Of a DNA stretch of 64,000 bases, positions 18,838 through 30,025 are shown in pieces. How positions within the stretch are numbered: the first letter of the stretch is position 1; each line of letters starts with the position of its first letter. The translations under genes and the position numbers were made by a program. Location: NCBI RefSeq assembly GCF_013283195.1, contig NZ_JABEKT010000001.1:248001-312000 (forward strand). Reading direction: 5' to 3'. Below the pieces are notes generated by a model. That model worked only from the letters and a program-made list of their open reading frames with translations, was not told the origin of the DNA and made no database searches. The DNA is from Ensifer adhaerens. GTDB taxonomy: Bacteria > Pseudomonadota > Alphaproteobacteria > Rhizobiales > Rhizobiaceae.

Positions 18838-19012
18838 ACGCAGACGGCGCCGCACCCATCTCAGGTTCGACGCCGTCCCGTGTCTTTGCCGTGAAGATGC
18901 TGAGCTGCGCACACTGCCGTTTCGCGTTCGCGTCCAGCCGCAATCACGAGCCTTGCCTCGCATGCGCCATCCGTCGCTGACGGAGGGCCGCCTGGAAACT
19001 TCCGGAAATGCC

Positions 19013-19879
19013 TCAATGCACGACCGATGTCAGCGCCGGGGCTTTGGTTGCCAGTGCCGCCCGCAGCTTCTCGAGTGCCCGCGTCTCGATCTGGCGGACC
19101 CGCTCCTTGGAGATGCCGAGATCGAGACCGAGCTCTTCCAACGTGGCCCCCTCTTCCGACAGGCGCCGCGCGCGAATAATCCTCATTTCGCGCTCGGTCA
19201 GCGCACCCATGGCGTCATGGAGCCAGATGCGGGCACGCTCGCCGTCGATCATCTCGCTCACCTGTTCGTCAGGCAGGGGCGCATCGCTTGCAAGAAAGTC
19301 GAGGCGCTCTCCGCCATCGGAATCCGGGCCGCCGACGGGCGCCTGCAGCGACGTGTCGCTGCCGGACAGGCGGGCATCCATGGTCTGCACGTCGGCGATA
19401 CTGACGCCGAGTGCCACGGCGATTTCCTCATGCATCGCCTGCGATGTCAGCTGACGATCCCCTTGCGCCAGCCGCGCGCGCAGCCTGCGAAGATTGAAGA
19501 ACAGTGCCTTTTGCGCCGAACTGGTGCCGCCGCGAACGATTGACCAGTTGCGCAGCACGTAGTCCTGCATCGAGGCGCGAATCCACCAGGTGGCGTAGGT
19601 GGAGAAGCGGACTTCGCGGCTGGGTTCGAAGCGCGCTGCGGCTTCGAGCAGGCCTATATGCCCCTCCTGGACGAGGTCGCCCATCGGCAGGCCGAAATTG
19701 CGGAATTTTGCCGCCATGGAGATGACCAGCCGCATATGCGACATGGCGATCTTGTTGCGGGCGTCCTGATCATGATCGTTGCGCCAGGCCTTTGCCAGGG
19801 CGTGCTCTTCTTCACGCTCGAGATAAGGTGCCTCCATCGCAATCTTGATCATGCGCCTGTCTGCTGTGAGAGTCCTCAT
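19013..19879 (-). CDS. rpoH2: RNA polymerase sigma factor RpoH2 (sigma-32 family)
   Basis: A 288-residue sigma factor with region 2 (NKIAMSHMRLVISMAAKFRNFGLPMGDLVQEGHIGLLEAAARFEP through FSTYATWWIRASMQDYVLRNWS), the RpoH box QKALFFNLR and region 4 ending GISKERVRQIETRALEKLR. The start MRTLTADRRMIKIAMEAPYL closely resembles S. meliloti RpoH2, distinct from the heat-shock RpoH1. ATG 19879 is six bases after GGAG; the frame is open to 20011. In S. meliloti RpoH2 acts in general stress under RpoE2, and a matching promoter is seen upstream. Confidence 0.92.
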   Translation of the reverse strand: MRTLTADRRMIKIAMEAPYLEREEEHALAKAWRNDHDQDARNKIAMSHMRLVISMAAKFRNFGLPMGDLVQEGHIGLLEAAARFEPSREVRFSTYATWWIRASMQDYVLRNWSIVRGGTSSAQKALFFNLRRLRARLAQGDRQLTSQAMHEEIAVALGVSIADVQTMDARLSGSDTSLQAPVGGPDSDGGERLDFLASDAPLPDEQVSEMIDGERARIWLHDAMGALTEREMRIIRARRLSEEGATLEELGLDLGISKERVRQIETRALEKLRAALATKAPALTSVVH

Positions 19880-20094
19880 CGATCGCTCCATGGCGGGCGC
19901 CTGGACGCCGCTTGCGGGTGAAGTCCAAGGGCCGGACGGGCAAACCCTACCGGCGCCGGCGTATGCGGCGACACCGAAACTTGAAGAAACGGTGAGGCGC
20001 CCTACTTCCAAACTACGAAGCTGAATTCTGACAAAAGATCACAGGACCCAGATCGCCCCGGCAGGAAGGCGGCGCATCCCTGCCGGCTTTAGTA

Positions 20095-20119
20095 AATGCG
20101 CGGCGGCGGAAAAAGTTCC
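20095..20119 (-). promoter_or_regulatory. EcfG/RpoE2-type promoter of rpoH2
   Basis: On the minus strand GGAAC (20119-20115) is followed by exactly 18 bases and TT (20096-20095), matching the alphaproteobacterial general-stress consensus GGAAC-N18/19-TT. Transcription would start near 20088, leaving a leader of about 210 bases. The leader begins with an 8-bp inverted repeat (20058-20065 with 20079-20086). Control of rpoH2 by RpoE2 is known in S. meliloti; applying it here is inference. Confidence 0.65.
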
Positions 20120-20161
20120 CTCGCCCGGACGAGAAAGCTGCGAGCGATAACGCTGAGAACG

Positions 20162-20191
20162 AAAAAGCCCGGCGCGATGGCCGGGCTTTTT
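20162..20191 (-). terminator. carD terminator
   Basis: A 12-bp stem (AAAAAGCCCGGC 20162-20173 with GCCGGGCTTTTT 20180-20191) just past the carD stop at 20221. A/T runs on both sides make it potentially bidirectional, but no rightward gene needs it. Confidence 0.9.
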
Positions 20192-20220
20192 CTTGTCGTG
20201 GTGGGAAGGACTGGCGCTCT

Positions 20221-20790
20221 TTAAGCTGCCTCGTCCTGTGCGTCGTCTTCTTCGATCGCCTTGCCCCGCTTCGGACCCTTGTTAAGATTGGCTTCGACGA
20301 GGCGAACCGCCTCGGTCTCCGACATCTTGTTCACGGCCGCGATTTCGCGCGCCATGCGGTCGAGCGCAGCTTCATAGAGCTGGCGTTCGGAATAGGACTG
20401 TTCCGGCTGGTTTTCTGCGCGGTAGAGGTCGCGCACGACCTCTGCGATCGAGATCAGATCGCCGGAATTGATCTTGGCATCGTATTCCTGTGCGCGGCGC
20501 GACCACATGGTCCGCTTCACGCGAGCCTTGCCCTGCACTACCTTCAACGCGCGATCGACGAAATCGGTCTCCGAGAGCTTGCGCATGCCGATGCTGACGG
20601 CCTTTGCGACCGGCACCTTCAGGCGCATCTTGTCCTTTTCGAAATCGATGACAAAAAGCTCAAGCTTCATGCCGGCAACTTCCTGCTCCTCGATAGCAAC
20701 AATCTGTCCGACGCCATGGGCCGGATAGACAATCGATTCACCGGTCTTGAAGCCGTGGCGTGTCGAAGATTTTTTCTGCTGGGTCGTCAT
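20221..20790 (-). CDS. carD: CarD family transcriptional regulator
   Basis: A 189-residue protein with the CarD/CdnL RNA-polymerase-interacting Tudor-like domain (GFKTGESIVYPAHGVGQIVAIEEQEVAGMKLELFVIDFE, residues 13-51) and a helical C-terminal DNA-contacting domain. CarD binds the polymerase beta subunit and stabilises open complexes, notably at rRNA promoters. The chosen ATG at 20790 starts MTTQQKKSSTRHGF; the frame is open to 20922 but that part is not family-like. The C-terminus is highly acidic (EEDDAQDEAA). Confidence 0.93.
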   Translation of the reverse strand: MTTQQKKSSTRHGFKTGESIVYPAHGVGQIVAIEEQEVAGMKLELFVIDFEKDKMRLKVPVAKAVSIGMRKLSETDFVDRALKVVQGKARVKRTMWSRRAQEYDAKINSGDLISIAEVVRDLYRAENQPEQSYSERQLYEAALDRMAREIAAVNKMSETEAVRLVEANLNKGPKRGKAIEEDDAQDEAA

Positions 20791-21200
20791 TCGTTTCAAA
20801 AACTCCCTGTTTCGCACCCGGCCATTGTTGGCCGGGGCCGGGTCAGTGAGGCCCGGGATAGACGGGGATACCGCCGGGTGGGTCCATCCTGGTCCGTCCA
20901 AGAACGCAAACAATCCCATCAAACGCGGTCACAAAAGAGAAACGCAACGGTGCGTATCTAGAAAAGCCGCGGTGTGGAGAACGTTTGCTTTCGTGAGGTT
21001 TTCGGGCGCGCAAAAACACCCTGTGTGGATCAGTAGAAGGACCCTATCACAAAAAACTGCGGAAATCAATAATTTGCTGCAGGGCAGCCATCAAGCCGCC
21101 ATTCTCGCATCTGCGAGGGCGGAGTGTGATTTTCCCCAGATTTGACGCCGGGGCCGTCTTGGTTCCGTCACGCCCGATCAGCGGGCCGGAACCGGACGCC
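20791..21200. other. Intergenic region upstream of carD
   Basis: About 410 bases between the carD start and the fdxA stop, both leftward genes. It must hold the carD promoter, but no box pair stands out. A short hairpin (CCGCC...GGCGG around CTCGCA/TGCGAG, near 21101-21125) may mark the end of the fdxA transcript; it lacks a good T tail. Confidence 0.4.
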
Positions 21201-21539
21201 TCAGTCGCCCTGGCCGGGTTCGGCAGAGAAGTACTTCTCGTACTTCCCCTCGACCCCGTCCATTTCCTTGGCTTCCGGCATCGCATCGCGCTTGATGGTG
21301 ACGTTCGGCCACTTGGTGGCAAAATCAGCGTTCACTTTCAACCACATATCAAGGCCCGGCTCGGTATCCGGCTTGATGGCCTCGGCGGGACATTCCGGCT
21401 CGCAGACGCCACAATCGATGCATTCGTCGGGGTGAATGACGAGAAAATTCTCGCCTTCGTAGAAGCAGTCCACGGGGCAGACTTCAACGCAATCCATGTA
21501 CTTGCAGCGAATGCAATTGTCGGTCACGACATACGTCAT
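21201..21539 (-). CDS. fdxA: Seven-iron ferredoxin (ferredoxin II, FdxA)
   Basis: A 112-residue protein with two cysteine clusters, [17 protein letters not shown] (about 9-25) and [12 protein letters not shown] (about 40-51), the pattern of FdxA ferredoxins carrying [3Fe-4S] and [4Fe-4S] centres. The C-terminal 55 residues form the usual extension. ATG 21539 begins MTYVVTDNC, the standard FdxA N-terminus, with GGAG upstream. The electron-transfer partner is unknown. It lies downstream of the S4 gene in a leftward gene row. Confidence 0.94.
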   Translation of the reverse strand: MTYVVTDNCIRCKYMDCVEVCPVDCFYEGENFLVIHPDECIDCGVCEPECPAEAIKPDTEPGLDMWLKVNADFATKWPNVTIKRDAMPEAKEMDGVEGKYEKYFSAEPGQGD

Positions 21540-21740
21540 GAGGTACTCCAGCCAATGCTCACGTTTGATGGCAGACCGCAATCAATGGTGATGCTCGTGT
21601 CCGCGCATGCTAGGAATGTCCGGCGCGCATAGCTGCCGAAGCAGGACCGATGCACCCAACGTGGGTTGTCAGGTAAAGGCTTTATGGACCCTTTGCAAGA
21701 ATATTCAATGCGCGAAACGCCGCGCTGAAGGCAGAGTTTT

Positions 21741-22154
21741 CTAATCGTCGAGCGGATTGAAACCAGGCTTCAGCCGGTCGATTTCACGCCGCTCTTTCTT
21801 GGTGGGGCGCCCGGCCCCAGGCTCGCGCGTCGCCAGGTCGAAAGCCGACAGCTTTTCCCGCGGCTCGTTCGGTGTCAGGTCCTCGTAGAGCAACCGCGCC
21901 TCCTCGTAAGGACCGCGGCGCTCGCCGGGCAGAAGCACGCGCACGATCACGTCGCGGCGCTCGAGAGACAGGGTCAGCATATCGCCCGCCTTCACCTGGG
22001 CGGAGGATTGCTTGACCCGTTCGTCATTGACGGTGACATGCCCCGCCTCGATCGCCTTCTGGGCGAGCGAGCGGGACTTCACGAGGCGCGTGAAGAACAG
22101 CCATTTGTCGAGACGCTGGCGTGATGCCGGGTTGGACGCTGACTGTTTCTCCAT
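21741..22154 (-). CDS. S4-domain RNA-binding protein (HslR-like)
   Basis: A 137-residue basic protein with an N-terminal S4 domain (RLDKWLFFTRLVKSRSLAQKAIEAGHVTVNDERVKQSSAQVKAGDML, about 14-60) and a basic tail. E. coli HslR (Hsp15) of this family binds stalled 50S subunits carrying peptidyl-tRNA after heat shock. It starts seven bases downstream of the SUV3-like helicase, so the two RNA-acting proteins are almost certainly co-transcribed. Confidence 0.88.
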   Translation of the reverse strand: MEKQSASNPASRQRLDKWLFFTRLVKSRSLAQKAIEAGHVTVNDERVKQSSAQVKAGDMLTLSLERRDVIVRVLLPGERRGPYEEARLLYEDLTPNEPREKLSAFDLATREPGAGRPTKKERREIDRLKPGFNPLDD

Positions 22155-22161
22155 GGCGATC

Positions 22162-25197
<3,036 letters not shown>

Positions 25198-25358
25198 TCA
25201 GAAACATAAGAGGCGCCTTTACGCGCCGGCGGCAAACACATGCCCACGCACCGCAGCAAACGCAAGGGGCGCCGACAACTAAAACCATTTCCAGACAAAT
25301 CCGAACCAGTCCGCACCACCATATCTGGACGTGCGAAATTAAGGTCTGGAACAGCCAT

Positions 25359-25422
25359 GGAACGAATCGGCGACGAATCGCTGACTCCAGTCGATTCACT
25401 GTATGTTCACGGCTACATATAG
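25359..25422 (+). repeat. Direct repeat unit A (64 bp)
   Basis: Starts with a 27-base block that recurs at 25641 with one mismatch. The copies stay aligned without gaps for 37 further bases and end in ATATAG at the same position. Read in frame as + strand codons, unit A gives ERIGDESLT, then S-L-Y-V and a final Ile before TAG. A possible 21-codon ORF opens at ATG 25357 without a good ribosome site. Confidence 0.8.
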
Positions 25423-25661
25423 ATTTCAACTGCCAATGTCGCACCAGATGCTGAATCACTTCGCCAACGGGGTGTGCCGAGCGTGTGGCAGGCGTTAATC
25501 TCTATTGCCGAAGCGTTAAGAGGGGCAAAGGATTCGGAATCCAAGACTCTGGAAAGTTTAGGAAATTTTAACCGAAGAATCTCGCTGATTCATCGGAATC
25601 GGGGAATGGGAATCGCTGCGTTAACACATCGACCAAAGCCGGAACGAATCGGAGACGAATC
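25364..25661. other. Cluster of 14 GANTC (CcrM methylation) sites
   Basis: GANTC occurs at 25364, 25375, 25383, 25393, 25453, 25531, 25537, 25545, 25577, 25587, 25596, 25610, 25646 and 25657. In 298 bases of GC-rich DNA about one is expected by chance. GANTC is the target of the cell-cycle methylase CcrM in alphaproteobacteria. The interval 25198-25867 otherwise contains no gene I trust; it should hold the helicase promoter on its left side. Confidence 0.75.
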
Positions 25662-25704
25662 GCTGACATCCCAACGTTCGATTTTTGTTCTCCACAAGAT
25701 ATAG
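25641..25704 (+). repeat. Direct repeat unit B (64 bp)
   Basis: Second copy, 282 bases (94 codons) after unit A and in the same + frame. It reads ERIGDESLT, then S-I-F-V and a final Ile before TAG. Three of the differences from unit A are synonymous (GGC/GGA, ACT/ACA, TCA/TCG) and two are conservative (Leu/Ile, Tyr/Phe). An in-frame ATG at 25606 would give a 32-residue peptide. Confidence 0.8.
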
Positions 25705-25815
25705 TATCCAGTGCCATGGCGAGTAACAGGCCCAGGACCAATTTTCTCCCGATCTCGGATGGAATTCCTGTGTGCCGTTAACCTTCCAACGTCGCCTGCG
25801 GTAACCGTTGAAAAA

Positions 25816-25842
25816 CAAAACGGCGCTCCCTTGGGAGCGCCG
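25816..25842 (-). terminator. phbB terminator
   Basis: A 10-bp stem (CGGCGCTCCC 25821-25830 with GGGAGCGCCG 25833-25842), 2-base loop drawn here, and a T-rich tail on the minus strand, 26 bases past the phbB stop. Confidence 0.9.
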
Positions 25843-25867
25843 TCGAAACTGTGAGCGATCGTGCGGA

Positions 25868-26593
25868 TCAGACGAAAAACTGACCGCCGTTAGCAGAGAT
25901 CGTCGAGCCGGTGATGAAACCGGCATCGTCGGATGCGAGGAAAACCACGCAGCGAGCGATTTCCTCCGGCTCGCCGAGGCGTCCGACCGGGATCTGCGGA
26001 ATGATCCGTTCGTTGAGGACCTTTTCCGGTATCGCCCGCACCATCTCCGTGCCGATGTAACCCGGGCAGATCGCGTTGACGGTGATGCCCTTGGCAGCGC
26101 CTTCCTGGGAGAGCGCCTTGGTAAAGCCAAGATCGCCGGCCTTGGCGGCCGAATAGTTCGCCTGTCCCATCTGGCCCTTCTGGCCGTTGATCGACGAAAT
26201 GTTGATCACGCGCCCGAAGCTGCGGTCCCGCATGCCCGTCCAGACCGGGTGGGTCATATTGAAAAGGCCGGTGAGGTTGGTGTTGACCACCTCGCCCCAT
26301 TGCTCCGGCGTCATTTTGTGGAACATGGCGTCTCGGGTGATGCCGGCGTTGTTGACGAGCACCTCGACCGGTCCGAGGTCGGCTTCGACCTTCGCGATGC
26401 CTTCGACGCAGGACTGATAGTTGGAGACATCCCATTTGTAGACCGGGATGCCGGTTTCCGCCTTGAAGGCCTCTGCCTTCTCGTCATTGCCGGCGTAGTT
26501 GGCAGCAACCTTATACCCTGCATTCTTCAGCGCTATGGAAATCGCAGCGCCAATGCCGCGTGACCCGCCCGTAACCAATGCTACCCTGCTCAT
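25868..26593 (-). CDS. phbB: Acetoacetyl-CoA reductase
   Basis: A 241-residue short-chain dehydrogenase that reduces acetoacetyl-CoA to (R)-3-hydroxybutyryl-CoA for polyhydroxybutyrate. The NADPH motif TGGSRGIG is at residues 8-15, NNAG at 81-84, and the catalytic Ser133/134, Tyr147 and Lys151 (in YSAAK) are present. The closing sequence TGSTISANGGQ is typical of PhaB. It is the last gene of a leftward row phbA, small secreted protein, phbB, followed by a strong terminator. The synthase gene phbC is not in this window. Confidence 0.96.
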   Translation of the reverse strand: MSRVALVTGGSRGIGAAISIALKNAGYKVAANYAGNDEKAEAFKAETGIPVYKWDVSNYQSCVEGIAKVEADLGPVEVLVNNAGITRDAMFHKMTPEQWGEVVNTNLTGLFNMTHPVWTGMRDRSFGRVINISSINGQKGQMGQANYSAAKAGDLGFTKALSQEGAAKGITVNAICPGYIGTEMVRAIPEKVLNERIIPQIPVGRLGEPEEIARCVVFLASDDAGFITGSTISANGGQFFV

Positions 26594-26610
26594 GCTTGCC
26601 TCCCACGTGA

Positions 26611-26970
26611 TTAATTCAGTTTATCAAAGGCCTTCTTCATCAATTTTTCGCCCAGATGCTGCCCGTAGGTCGCGGCTGCGGCCTGAAACTGCGGGTCGGC
26701 AATCATGGACATTGCGACCTCGCACTTGGTCAGCGCGAGGTTCATCAACAGGCTGCTCACCTGCACGATATTAGATTTGACGCCGCCGGTGTCGTCGTTG
26801 AGCGCCGCGACCAGCAGGTTCTTGAACACGGTTTCGTCGTCGGCCGTCGTGTGGTCCAGCATGCACTGAACCACCTTTTCCTGGTCGAACGGCGAGGACG
26901 CCGCAAACGCATGACCCGTCGAAGAGGCGACGAACAGGACTGAAAGGATCAATCCGCTGACATGACGCAT
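26611..26970 (-). CDS. Small secreted protein within the PHB operon, function unknown
   Basis: A 119-residue ORF starting at ATG 26970, 11 bases after the phbA stop and ending 17 bases before phbB. It has a credible signal peptide (MRHVSGLILSVLFVASSTGHAFAAS, about 25 residues), then a mature part of about 95 residues with two cysteines (in VVQCML and LTKCEV) and amphipathic helical character. The long open frame upstream of 26970 is a shadow of phbA. I do not recognise a family. Periplasmic location is odd for a gene lodged between two cytosolic PHB enzymes, so the link may be only transcriptional. Confidence 0.7.
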   Translation of the reverse strand: MRHVSGLILSVLFVASSTGHAFAASSPFDQEKVVQCMLDHTTADDETVFKNLLVAALNDDTGGVKSNIVQVSSLLMNLALTKCEVAMSMIADPQFQAAAATYGQHLGEKLMKKAFDKLN

Positions 26971-26981
26971 GCGGCGGCCGG

Positions 26982-28163
26982 TCAGAGGCGCTCGACGCAC
27001 ATGGCAACACCCATGCCGCCGCCGATGCAGAGCGTCGCAAGGCCCTTGGAAACGCCGCGGCGCTTCATCTCGAACAGCAGCGTGTTGAGAACGCGGGCAC
27101 CGGAGGCGCCGATCGGATGGCCGATCGCAATCGCGCCGCCGTTGACGTTGACGATCGACGGATCCCAGCCGAGGTCCTTGTTGACTGCGCAGGCCTGGGC
27201 CGCGAAGGCTTCGTTGGCTTCGACGAGTTCGACGTCGCCGATCGCCCAACCTGCCTTCTCAAGCGCCTTGCGCGATGCCGGGATCGGGCCCGTGCCCATC
27301 ACCTGCGGATCGACGCCGGCCGTTGCCCAGGAAACGATGCGCGCGAGCGGCTTGATGCCACGCTTGGCGGCCTCGGCCTCGGTCATCAGCAGGGTGGCGG
27401 CGGCACCGTCATTGAGGCCGGACGCGTTAGCGGCGGTCACCGTGCCTTCCTTGTCGAAGGCCGGGCGCAGCTTAGTCATCTGGTCGAGCGTGGCGCCGTG
27501 GCGGATATATTCGTCCTGGTCGACGACGACGTCGCCCTTGCGGCCCTTGACCACGAAGGGAACGATCTCGTCGGCGAAGCGGCCGGCCTTCTGGGCGGCC
27601 TCGGCCTTGTTCTGCGAAGCGAGCGCGAACTGGTCCTGCTCCTCGCGGGTGAGCTGCCACTGGCGCGCGACATTCTCTGCCGTGATGCCCATGTGGTAGC
27701 CGTAGAAGGCGTCCGTCAGGCCATCCTTGATCATCGTGTCGACCATCTTGAAGTCGCCCATCTTCACGCCGCCACGCAGGTGCGAGCAGTGCGGCGCCAT
27801 CGACATCGATTCCATGCCGCCGGCAATGATGATATCGGCATCGCCGTTGGCGATCTGCTGCATGCCGAGCGCGACGGCGCGCAGGCCCGAACCGCAGAGC
27901 TGGTTCATGCCCCAGGCGGTTTTTTCCGGCGGAATGCCCGCCTTCATCGCGGCCTGGCGGGCCGGGTTCTGGCCTTCGCCTGCCTGCAGCACCTGTCCGA
28001 GGATAACTTCGTCGACGTCGCTTGCCTCGACGCCGGCGCGTTCGAGCACCGCCTTGATGACGGCGGCGCCAAGCTCGTGGGCCGGCGTGTTGCCGAAGGC
28101 ACCGTTAAAGGATCCGACGGCGGTACGGGCCGCGCTGGCGATCACGATGGAGGGATTGCTCAT
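26982..28163 (-). CDS. phbA: Acetyl-CoA C-acetyltransferase (beta-ketothiolase)
   Basis: A 393-residue thiolase condensing two acetyl-CoA into acetoacetyl-CoA, the first PHB step. The nucleophile Cys90 lies in [11 protein letters not shown], the histidine in [14 protein letters not shown], and the second catalytic Cys379 in [11 protein letters not shown]. Length and motifs are standard. It is divergent from phaR, with a 223-base shared region that should carry both promoters. Confidence 0.97.
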   Translation of the reverse strand: MSNPSIVIASAARTAVGSFNGAFGNTPAHELGAAVIKAVLERAGVEASDVDEVILGQVLQAGEGQNPARQAAMKAGIPPEKTAWGMNQLCGSGLRAVALGMQQIANGDADIIIAGGMESMSMAPHCSHLRGGVKMGDFKMVDTMIKDGLTDAFYGYHMGITAENVARQWQLTREEQDQFALASQNKAEAAQKAGRFADEIVPFVVKGRKGDVVVDQDEYIRHGATLDQMTKLRPAFDKEGTVTAANASGLNDGAAATLLMTEAEAAKRGIKPLARIVSWATAGVDPQVMGTGPIPASRKALEKAGWAIGDVELVEANEAFAAQACAVNKDLGWDPSIVNVNGGAIAIGHPIGASGARVLNTLLFEMKRRGVSKGLATLCIGGGMGVAMCVERL

Positions 28164-28386
28164 GGGGACGTTTCCTCAGATTTTCTTGCGGTCAGGCAGC
28201 AGACTGGCAAAGCGCGGAGCGCAAGTCAAACGCCTTGATGCACTGCCGCAAAACCGTCATGGCGCGCCGACCGTGAGATTTCGCACTTGCGTCGTCGCAT
28301 CGCACAAAGACATTGTCAGCGGTGTTCGTTTGCGGATACTCTGAAAAGTAGAAAAAGACGGACCGCGGGTAATTGAGGAGAGCCTG

Positions 28387-28965
28387 ATGGCGAAGAATGA
28401 CGGCCAGATCGTAATCAAGAAATATGCGAACCGGCGGCTCTACAACACCGGGACCAGCACCTACGTCACGCTCGACGACCTGGCAGTGATGGTGAAGAAG
28501 GGCGACGAATTTACCGTACAGGACGCCAAATCAGGCGAAGACATCACCCATTCGGTCCTGACGCAGATCATCTTCGAGCAGGAATCCAAGACAGGCAACA
28601 CGCTGCTGCCGATCTCGTTCCTGCGCCAGCTGATTTCGTTCTATGGCGACCAGATGCAGATGGTCGTACCGAGCTATCTCGAGCACTCGATGCAGGCCTT
28701 TACCGAGCAGCAGGTGCAGATGCGCGAGCAGATCAACAAGGCCTTCGGCGACACGCCGCTTGGCAAGAACCTGCAGGCCCCGCTGCAACTGGTCGAAGAA
28801 CAGGTTCGCCGCAACACCGAGATGTTCCATCAGGCGATGCAGATGTTTTCGCCGTTCATCGCTTCGCCTCCGGTCAAGGAGACCAAGAAGGCGGAAGCCA
28901 AGGATATCGACGAACTGAAGGAGCAATTGCGCGCCCTTCAGACCAAGCTCGACAATCTCGGCTAA
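28387..28965 (+). CDS. phaR: Polyhydroxyalkanoate synthesis repressor PhaR
   Basis: A 192-residue regulator with the PHB-accumulation DNA-binding domain at the N-terminus (IVIKKYANRRLYNTGTSTYVTLDDLAVMVKKG, about 8-39), a central accumulation domain (HSVLTQIIFEQESK) and a C-terminal coiled coil (IDELKEQLRALQTKLDNL). PhaR senses PHB granules and represses phasin and other carbon-storage genes; the S. meliloti homologue was called AniA. ATG 28387 follows GAGGAG. Location opposite phbA is conserved in rhizobia. Confidence 0.95.
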   Translation: MAKNDGQIVIKKYANRRLYNTGTSTYVTLDDLAVMVKKGDEFTVQDAKSGEDITHSVLTQIIFEQESKTGNTLLPISFLRQLISFYGDQMQMVVPSYLEHSMQAFTEQQVQMREQINKAFGDTPLGKNLQAPLQLVEEQVRRNTEMFHQAMQMFSPFIASPPVKETKKAEAKDIDELKEQLRALQTKLDNLG

Positions 28966-29026
28966 GCCAGTCGCGACAACGCCGCGATCCTCATCGATGC
29001 GCGGCGTGAACGCTCCTCAGTCCACT

Positions 29027-29428
29027 TCAAAGACCGATCGAGACATCCCGGCCGGCCGTGCGCATCGACACGGAGAAACCGGCGATGACGTCAATGAAGC
29101 TGATCGTCATCAGGATGAAGAAGATCTGGGTGGCCGCAGGCGCAACCAGTAGGAATTCGACCAGAAACGCGATGAACAGCACCATCGACAGCAGATGGTC
29201 CATCAGTGCCCGCGTGCCGGTCCGGGTCGCTTTCAGGATTTCAGCGAAAAGCAGAAGCAAGGCCACGACGATCAGGAGGTCGCCGAAGCTCATCGCCCAT
29301 GTCGCGCCGGACAGCATCGACAGCGACATCACGCCGGCATCAAGCCCGGCCGTGCCGCCGAAGAGGCCGAGCATGGCGAGATTGTAGATGGCAAAGGGCA
29401 GGATCAGCAATGGAATGGCGGCAAGCAT
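29027..29428 (-). CDS. Small integral membrane protein, function unknown
   Basis: A 133-residue protein with four hydrophobic segments (about 2-24, 45-65, 77-97, 100-120) and a short polar end. There is no signature I recognise; such four-helix proteins are commonly annotated as conserved hypothetical in rhizobia. It converges with phaR with a 61-base gap and is upstream of rpmF on the opposite strand order, without evidence of shared function. Confidence 0.7.
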   Translation of the reverse strand: MLAAIPLLILPFAIYNLAMLGLFGGTAGLDAGVMSLSMLSGATWAMSFGDLLIVVALLLLFAEILKATRTGTRALMDHLLSMVLFIAFLVEFLLVAPAATQIFFILMTISFIDVIAGFSVSMRTAGRDVSIGL

Positions 29429-29631
29429 GGAAAAATGCGCTCCCTCTTCGATGCGTGATCGCCATGCGCCTCGTGACGCCCGAGATCACCAGCTTGCTTG
29501 CTGCATGGTGCAGCAAATCAAAGTGACACAGCGATCCTTGCCCGTCTGAACGGGCGCGCGGCGCTGCAGGACCAATCGGTATTGCTATAACCCAACGTCT
29601 CCGTCGATACGGTGTCAGGCCCCGCAAAAGA

Positions 29632-29656
29632 AAAGGGCTGGCAAAGCCAGCCCTTT
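29632..29656 (-). terminator. rpmF terminator
   Basis: An 11-bp stem (AAAGGGCTGGC 29632-29642 with GCCAGCCCTTT 29646-29656), 3-base loop and a TTTCTTTT tail on the minus strand, 24 bases past the rpmF stop. Confidence 0.93.
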
Positions 29657-29680
29657 AACTCGGTCCGCCAATGTCAGCGC

Positions 29681-29866
29681 TTATGCGCTTTCCTTCGGGG
29701 TCAGAACCTGGCGACCACGGTACATGCCGGTCTTCAGGTCGATATGGTGCGGACGACGCAGTTCACCGGAGTTCTTGTCTTCGATGTAGGTCGGCGTCTT
29801 CAGGGCGTCGGCAGAACGGCGCATGCCACGCTTGGACGGGCTCGTTTTTCTTTTAGGTACAGCCAT
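29681..29866 (-). CDS. rpmF: 50S ribosomal protein L32
   Basis: A 61-residue basic protein beginning [22 protein letters not shown], the L32 signature; it carries [16 protein letters not shown] at the end. ATG 29866 is the family start, four codons inside a longer frame. It lacks the CxxC zinc pairs of some L32 proteins, as usual for alphaproteobacteria. A strong terminator follows. Confidence 0.97.
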   Translation of the reverse strand: MAVPKRKTSPSKRGMRRSADALKTPTYIEDKNSGELRRPHHIDLKTGMYRGRQVLTPKESA

Positions 29867-30025
29867 TTCATTCTCCACTTATCGGGCAAAACACTGTTCA
29901 GCAGCCGAAATGGCCGTATAAAACAGATGTTAATCACGGAAATTTGGCGCGCTTATACATGGCGAACTGCCACTTGACCAGTCCCCGAGCGCAATTTTTC
30001 GACTCCTCGCTCGAGGAAGATCGAA

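Noticed and set aside
18843..18875. Possible terminator after the M48 gene
   Set aside because: Seven-base complementarity with a long loop and no T run; too weak to list.
25357..25704. CRISPR-like array
   Set aside because: Only two long repeat units separated by 282 bases and no cas genes; short GAATCG elements are irregularly spaced.
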